Below are positions 16,680 through 20,835 of a stretch of DNA of 20,835 nucleotides, piece after piece; within the stretch, counting starts at the first letter, position 1; each line of letters starts with the position of its first letter. Below the pieces are notes generated by a model that was given only the letters and a program-made list of their open reading frames with translations, was not told the DNA's origin and ran no database searches. A program made the translations under genes and the position numbers. The stretch is from a virus: the IMG/VR virus record IMGVR_UViG_3300048536_000809, positions 1-20,835 of that record, one strand, 5' to 3'.

Positions 16680-17839
16680 AGTAAATTCTCAAAAAAGTAA
16701 TTATATTCTTTTAGTATTTTACTAATATTATAATTTTGTTTAATTTTTTCTTTATTATCTAAAGATATCTTCTTATAAAAAGTTTCTTTATCAAAAAATT
16801 TATCTAAACATTCAATCATACTCACCTCACAGAATTCTGCCCATGTTGGTTCCTGGTTTTCATCAATAAAATTATTACTAAAAAAATCTAATTTTTTTAA
16901 ATTATAGTCAACACCTAAAAAACTATCTTTTAAGTATTCTTTATATGCTGAATGATTTGTAGCAATAATAGGTAAACCAGAAACTGCTGATTCAATAAAA
17001 GACAGACCCCACCCTTCACCTCTTGTTCCTGAAAGAAAGCAACTAATCTTCTTGCAATTATATAAATCATATAATTCTTCTATAGATACATTTCCAAATA
17101 TTAATTGAATCTTCTCTCTTTCTTTAAGAGAAAATCTTTTTTTTATGTTATCTAATAAAATATTTTTTTCTAATAAAGAATATTTTCCTGTGTTTACTTT
17201 TAATAAAACACCAATATCTTTATCTTTCACAAAATCAATAGCTGTTTTTAAAGTCTTATATGTATTCTTTCTATCTGAAATGTCTTCATTACTTGTTATT
17301 TGACCCATTATTAAAATATTTTTGTCGTATTTTAATTTTTCATCTATATTAATAACACTCTTATGATCATCTTCAAAGTAATCATAATATGCTTCGTTAA
17401 TTACTTCTATCGGAGTTTGTATATTTATACCAAAAAGATTAGAAGTGTTAACAAAAGCTCTTTTAGTAAACTCTGATGGTACTATTACTTTTGTCATTGA
17501 GTTAACATTGTCAATCCAAGATTTTTTAACAATATTTGTTTCGAAACCAGCAGTAATTCCTATATTAATAGGTGATATATTAATCCATTCATGTGGCAGA
17601 CCAATTTGATATGATATATTAAAAGAACTATTTTTTTTATTTGCTAAAAGAACAATATTATTTATTAAGTCTTTTTGTAAATTATCATTAATTAACCACG
17701 AAGTTTCTCCCCACGAAGTAACTTTTACATATAAATCAATATCTTTTCTGTTTAATAATGATCTAAATACTTGTCTACTATGGACACCATACCCAGATTG
17801 TGATAAAAGAGGTCCTTGAATTAAAACTTTTTTTAACAA
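16676..17839 (-). CDS. GT4-family (GT-B fold) glycosyltransferase
   Basis: 387 codons. The start is TTG 17839, chosen because GGAG at 17848-17851 sits eight bases upstream and no other start codon lies near the conserved N-terminus. GT-B features are seen in order: the Gly-rich donor/acceptor loop GPLLSQSGYGVHSRQ at 9-23, a middle NIGITAGFETNIVKKSWIDN (92-111) and KVIVPSEFTKRAF, the domain-2 strand ILIMGQITSN (175-184) with a following lysine-rich loop, and the retaining-enzyme EX7E motif GEGWGLSFIESAVSGLPIIA at 274-293. GT4 enzymes move a sugar from a nucleotide donor to an acceptor. The acceptor cannot be read from sequence. Candidates are virion proteins, modified DNA bases or host surface glycans. 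The gene overlaps its neighbours on both sides, which points to co-translation with the other glycosyltransferase and the membrane protein. Confidence 0.85.
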   Translation of the reverse strand: MLKKVLIQGPLLSQSGYGVHSRQVFRSLLNRKDIDLYVKVTSWGETSWLINDNLQKDLINNIVLLANKKNSSFNISYQIGLPHEWINISPINIGITAGFETNIVKKSWIDNVNSMTKVIVPSEFTKRAFVNTSNLFGINIQTPIEVINEAYYDYFEDDHKSVINIDEKLKYDKNILIMGQITSNEDISDRKNTYKTLKTAIDFVKDKDIGVLLKVNTGKYSLLEKNILLDNIKKRFSLKEREKIQLIFGNVSIEELYDLYNCKKISCFLSGTRGEGWGLSFIESAVSGLPIIATNHSAYKEYLKDSFLGVDYNLKKLDFFSNNFIDENQEPTWAEFCEVSMIECLDKFFDKETFYKKISLDNKEKIKQNYNISKILKEYNYFFENLL

Positions 17840-19074
17840 TCGATTATCTCCATTTTTGATTTATTTTTAAATTCATTAATAGAATTTTCTATTGATATAT
17901 CCCATTTGTTAATAGAATCTTGATAATTAAAATCTTTTCTTGCAAAGTTAGAAACTTTTATACTTAAATTTTCTTTTGTTTCTTTAGAAAGATTATAATA
18001 TTTCTTAATTCCTTTTGCAACGTTATCACATGAAGTATAATCTTCATAAATATAAGGAATTTTTTGATTACCTACAAGGGTTGACATATCAATATCTAAA
18101 GCAACACCATTTTCAGTATTATCAAAATGATCTATTACTTGATATGTTAAACCACCGGTTTTAGAAGCAATTATAGGTGTCCCCGTCATCATAGACTCTA
18201 AAGTAGTTAACCCAAATCCTTCATTAAAAGAAATGTTAATCGTACAATCAGAAATATTATACAATATATTTAACACTTCTTTTTCTAACAAAGAACTTGA
18301 TATTAATACATTATTTTTCATGTTAAGCTCTTCAATTACAGCAAATAAATTTACACCTGCTTTATCGTTAGGATTTGTATGCATTAAAAGAATACATGTA
18401 TTTTTTTCTTTATCACTTAAACTGTTTATAAAAATTGACCAAGATCTAACAACGTCAGATGGCCTTTTTCTTTTGCAGTTTCTATTTACCCATAAGCAAA
18501 CAAAAGAATCTTTATTTTTTTCGCCTAGAATTTTTACTTTCTCTTTACAAAGATTATTTTTTTCAATCTTATAAAAATCTGTTTCTGGATAAGAATGAGG
18601 TATATAATTTACAGATTTTTTATCTAAATTTTCTTTTAAAAGTTTATATGTTAAATAGGAATGACAATTAATTGTATCAACTGAGTCGTATATCCATTCG
18701 TTAAACTTAGGATATGGTTTATTATCCCAAACATGCCACCATAATATAGGACAAACTTGATGAATTTCGTCTTCCATCTTAAATATATATTCAAAAAATC
18801 TAGCATCTGTAAATAAAATCAGTGCGTCAGGTTTTTCATTTAACAAGATAGATCTAATTAAGTTAGGGTCTCCAAAACCGTTAATAGGTTTAATAAAAAA
18901 GTCTTCTTTTACTTTTAAACTTTTTAAATCATCATGTCTAATTGCAGCACCTAATTGTAAAAAAGTATATTTATTTTTTTTTAACAAACCTTCTATTAAA
19001 AGCTTTGTTTGAACTCCTACACCACTTGGCGACATAGCATGGTCTGATAATATTAGTATTTTTAATTTTTCCAT
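17833..19074 (-). CDS. GT4-family (GT-B fold) glycosyltransferase
   Basis: 413 codons from ATG 19074, six bases after the nuclease stop, with AGGT upstream at the end of that gene. The N-terminal Rossmann half has LKILILSDHAMSPSGVGVQT (4-23), the usual nucleotide-sugar glycosyltransferase entry loop, and WWHVWDNKPYPKFNEWIYDS (112-131). The C-terminal half has the conserved VNRNCKRKRPSDVVRSW (196-212), whose Arg/Lys residues bind the donor phosphate in GT4 enzymes, and the EX7E motif EGFGLTTLESMMTGTPIIAS (285-304). It shares only general fold features with the downstream glycosyltransferase, so the pair does not look like a recent duplication. The overlap of seven bases with that gene, and the nuclease just upstream, put it in an operon expressed before the structural genes. 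The donor and acceptor are unknown. Confidence 0.87.
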   Translation of the reverse strand: MEKLKILILSDHAMSPSGVGVQTKLLIEGLLKKNKYTFLQLGAAIRHDDLKSLKVKEDFFIKPINGFGDPNLIRSILLNEKPDALILFTDARFFEYIFKMEDEIHQVCPILWWHVWDNKPYPKFNEWIYDSVDTINCHSYLTYKLLKENLDKKSVNYIPHSYPETDFYKIEKNNLCKEKVKILGEKNKDSFVCLWVNRNCKRKRPSDVVRSWSIFINSLSDKEKNTCILLMHTNPNDKAGVNLFAVIEELNMKNNVLISSSLLEKEVLNILYNISDCTINISFNEGFGLTTLESMMTGTPIIASKTGGLTYQVIDHFDNTENGVALDIDMSTLVGNQKIPYIYEDYTSCDNVAKGIKKYYNLSKETKENLSIKVSNFARKDFNYQDSINKWDISIENSINEFKNKSKMEIIDC

Positions 19075-19080
19075 TTAACA

Positions 19081-19914
19081 CTACCTACAATATTCTGTAT
19101 TTTTAAATTCACAAAACATACATGAGTTTCTATTTTTAAGAAACATTCCTTTACCTACAGTTTTAATCATACTTCTTATCATTTTTTGAGATTTTTCTAG
19201 GCTTTTTGGTCCACTTGAAACTTTTATTAATTGACACGGTTTACCTACAGTTTTTAGCTTCTTTAACAAGACAAAACCACATTGTATTTCTTTTAACGGA
19301 ATATTGTTTTTATTCCCCCAGAAGTGCTTATAAAGTATAACTTGTGCTTGCATATTAAAATCTCTTTGTTTGTCCAAAGTCCATCCTCTTCCGCTTGAAG
19401 TCTTCCAGTCAATAACCCAATATTTATACTTACCTTTATTAGGAACTTTTATGATACAGTCAATATAACCTTTAAATTTTGTATCAACACTCTCAATGTT
19501 TTCGTATAAAGCTTCTTCAGCAGATTGAAGTTCCCAACCAGGAAAAGTATCATCTAGAAATTGTGGCAACGAGAGAATACTAGCTTCAGCCCATTGAAGC
19601 CAGTCTTTAAGTTTACTATGTTTATATTTCCATCCTTGTAATTCAGCTCTTTGTGTCTGTAATTGAATAAAATCTTCTGAATCAAATCCATATTCACTCC
19701 ATACATTAGTAATTTTATTTTTTGATTCTTCTAACTTAAGCTCTTTATTCTTAAGATAATACTCACAAGCATCATGTATTATTGTTCCGTAATGTAAATG
19801 TGGACTCTCTTCAAATGATCTTAACTTGTCAATATATAGAAGTTTATGTCGCCAGCCACACTCTCTCCATTGTTTTATCTCAGAATACGAGATATGTTCT
19901 TTTATCACAGTCAT
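19081..19914 (-). CDS. PD-(D/E)XK nuclease of the Cas4/RecB family with Fe-S cluster
   Basis: I place the start at ATG 19914, giving 277 residues. GAGG at 19921-19924 lies six bases upstream, and the in-frame GTG at 19926 is part of that ribosome-binding site. The nuclease core is complete: GTIIHD with His47, the conserved acidic GYIDCII (Asp152), WVIDWKTSS (Asp169 and Lys171) and a QAQVILYK helix (189-196). Four cysteines in the arrangement used by Cas4 and AddB to hold a 4Fe-4S cluster are present: C19 in the first helix and C265, C268 and C276 at the C-terminus. Phage members of this group act as single-strand exonucleases or ends-processing enzymes in recombination and replication. There is no cas1, cas2 or CRISPR nearby, so a CRISPR role is not indicated. 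It is the first gene of the leftward operon, beside the divergent spacer. Confidence 0.88.
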   Translation of the reverse strand: MTVIKEHISYSEIKQWRECGWRHKLLYIDKLRSFEESPHLHYGTIIHDACEYYLKNKELKLEESKNKITNVWSEYGFDSEDFIQLQTQRAELQGWKYKHSKLKDWLQWAEASILSLPQFLDDTFPGWELQSAEEALYENIESVDTKFKGYIDCIIKVPNKGKYKYWVIDWKTSSGRGWTLDKQRDFNMQAQVILYKHFWGNKNNIPLKEIQCGFVLLKKLKTVGKPCQLIKVSSGPKSLEKSQKMIRSMIKTVGKGMFLKNRNSCMFCEFKNTEYCR

Positions 19915-19979
19915 ACTAGACCTCACTTTTATTTTATATTATATAACATTGATAACAAGTTTATAAGAAAAAATAAAAA

Positions 19980-19987
19980 TATAAAGA
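19980..19987 (+). promoter_or_regulatory. T4-like late promoter candidate for the fibre gene
   Basis: TATAAAGA differs from the T4 late promoter element TATAAATA at one base. Initiation would fall near 19993, giving a leader of about 40 bases before the ATG at 20034. It is plausible because the window encodes a gp55-like sigma factor, and fibre genes are usually late. A chance match is possible in this composition. Confidence 0.28.
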
Positions 19988-19990
19988 ATA

Positions 19991-20002
19991 GTTATTAATA
20001 AC
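19991..20002. repeat. Perfect 12-bp palindrome GTTATTAATAAC, possible operator
   Basis: GTTATTAATAAC is its own reverse complement. It lies just downstream of the late-like element and about 30 bases before the fibre start codon. The half-site ATAAC/GTTAT recurs at 19943-19947 and 19952-19956, giving four copies within 60 bases. A dimeric DNA-binding protein site is possible, but the sequence is AT-rich and could also simply form a weak hairpin. Confidence 0.35.
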
Positions 20003-20033
20003 AGTAATATTATTCATGAAAGGGTACATTTAA

Positions 20034-20835
20034 ATGGCTAACTATACATTCTCAGGAGGCAACGGGCTTGTTGTTTGGGATCAAAATTCAGCTTTACAAA
20101 AAGTTGCAAATTCTAGTGATTCAATTCAAATAAACGATATAATTATAACAGGTAATTCGCCAAAATTAACTGTTCCAGAAAACAGTCTATATCTTGGTTC
20201 AACACAAGTAACTGCGACAGCAGCAGAGATAAATAAACTAGATGGATTAAATGCCAGCACAGCTGAATTAAATTATCTGGACATTAGTACATTAGGCACT
20301 GCAGAAGCGTCTAAAGCAATAATTGTAGATGCATCGTCACAAGTAGACGCTAATGCAATAACATTTACTAACTTAGGAACAGTAACAACTGTCGATATTA
20401 ATGGAGGTACGGTTGACGGTGTTAATATTGGTGCATCTACAGCTGGAACTGGTGCTTTTACAACACTTGATTGTAGTGATGGTGCATTTGCAATTGTAAA
20501 CTTAGATATTGACGGTGGAACAGATATTGGTGCTGCGCTTGTTGATGCTGATCTTATGGTTGTTGATGACGGTGCAAATGGAACAAATAGAAAAACAGAA
20601 GTTTCTAGATTAAAAACATATATACAAACTTCACAATTGTCGTTTACACAGTCTAATACATTTGAAAATTCAACAGGACAGATTTTTCAAGGTGATGAAG
20701 GAAGTGCGGGTTCACTTTATCTTAAAGCTGATCAAGGCGATGATGCCGGTGATTCATGGAAAATGTCTGTTGCTGATGGTGGCGTTCTAACACTTGGAAA
20801 CGATATTGCTGTAAAAGACACTTTTGTAACACATA
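20034..20835 (+). CDS. Phage tail fibre-like protein, 3' end cut by window edge
   Basis: The frame starts at ATG 20034, with AAAGGG about nine bases upstream, and is open for 267 codons to the right edge. An earlier ATG at 20016 stops after five codons. The sequence begins MANYTFSGGNGLVVWDQNSA and contains the phage-fibre repeat pair TAAEINKLDGL and TAELNYLDI at 62-84, then DGVNIGASTAGTGAFTTLD at 128-146 and IDGGTDIGAALVDADLMVVD at 159-178, followed by GTNRKTEVSRLKTYI. These are common in fibres and other structural proteins of marine phages and are probably triple-beta or collagen-like shaft segments. The protein is Gly/Ala/Thr/Asp-rich, unlike the Asn/Lys-rich proteins of the leftward operon, and the DNA is visibly richer in G+C. 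It is the only rightward gene. A receptor-binding or virion decoration role is likely. Confidence 0.8.
   Translation, partial: MANYTFSGGNGLVVWDQNSALQKVANSSDSIQINDIIITGNSPKLTVPENSLYLGSTQVTATAAEINKLDGLNASTAELNYLDISTLGTAEASKAIIVDASSQVDANAITFTNLGTVTTVDINGGTVDGVNIGASTAGTGAFTTLDCSDGAFAIVNLDIDGGTDIGAALVDADLMVVDDGANGTNRKTEVSRLKTYIQTSQLSFTQSNTFENSTGQIFQGDEGSAGSLYLKADQGDDAGDSWKMSVADGGVLTLGNDIAVKDTFVTH

Larger units (their letters stand above)
19915..20033. promoter_or_regulatory. Divergent intergenic promoter region
   Basis: This 119-base, extremely AT-rich spacer separates the leftward operon from the rightward fibre gene and is the only place where both directions can start. On the plus strand, TTGATA (19949-19954) with a 17-base gap to AATAAA (19972-19977) makes a fair host-type promoter. 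TATAAAGA (19980-19987) is one base off the T4 late consensus and would leave a leader of about 40 bases. On the minus strand, TATAAT (19938-19943) has no good -35 element, and TATAAAAT (19931-19938) is late-like. AAAGGG at 20019-20024 is the ribosome-binding site of the rightward gene. Promoter calls at this AT content are weak. The regulatory nature of the region as a whole is more secure. Confidence 0.55.

Noticed and set aside
19912-19926. GTG 19926 as start of the nuclease gene
   Set aside because: That GTG is part of the GTGAGG ribosome-binding site for ATG 19914. The conserved protein begins after the ATG.

Overview
The window is a piece of a tailed, contractile-tail (myovirus-type) phage genome with very low G+C, estimated by eye at about a quarter. 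The evidence is a baseplate gene set (a gp25-like wedge protein, a gp6/J-like wedge protein and a gp5-like OB-fold hub/spike protein), several very large tail proteins, a phage-type sigma factor and a tail-fibre gene with TAAEINKLDGL-type repeats. The coding style (rich in Asn, Lys, Ser and Ile, genes packed with overlaps) fits marine phages of low-GC hosts. The host cannot be named from this sequence. No tRNA, CRISPR, insertion sequence or bacterial housekeeping gene was seen.

Layout. From about 19.9 kb leftward to base 1, every gene is on the minus strand and nearly contiguous, so it reads as one long operon or a few nested ones. In transcription order the genes are: an Fe-S PD-(D/E)XK (Cas4/RecB-like) nuclease (19914-19081); two GT4 glycosyltransferases (19074-17833 and 17839-16676); a small single-pass membrane protein (16679-16368); a sigma factor resembling T4 gp55 (16371-15667); a small coiled-coil protein that may be the small terminase subunit (15657-15277); the gp5-like hub (15270-13390); gp25-like (13333-12845) and gp6/J-like (12839-10992) baseplate wedge proteins; a DNRLRE-type structural protein (10987-9143); an 1181-residue protein with two LamG-like folds and a gpI-like segment (9143-5598); and four tail-associated proteins of unknown role (5585-4662, 4662-1552, 1526-516, and one that runs off the left end).

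On the far right a divergent plus-strand gene starts at 20034 and runs off the window. It encodes a fibre-like protein of clearly different base composition. The 119-bp spacer between the two directions (19915-20033) is the only sizeable non-coding stretch. It holds promoter-like sequences and a perfect 12-bp palindrome.

How the genes may work together (inference): the left two thirds is a late structural module that builds the baseplate and its adsorption apparatus. The right third combines functions likely needed before or during late expression: DNA processing (nuclease), glycosylation, late transcription (sigma factor) and possibly packaging. The most interesting points are a sigma factor whose C-terminus looks like a sliding-clamp-binding peptide, a tightly overlapped glycosyltransferase-glycosyltransferase-membrane protein-sigma cassette, and large adhesin-like tail proteins with inserted or duplicated carbohydrate-binding-type folds.
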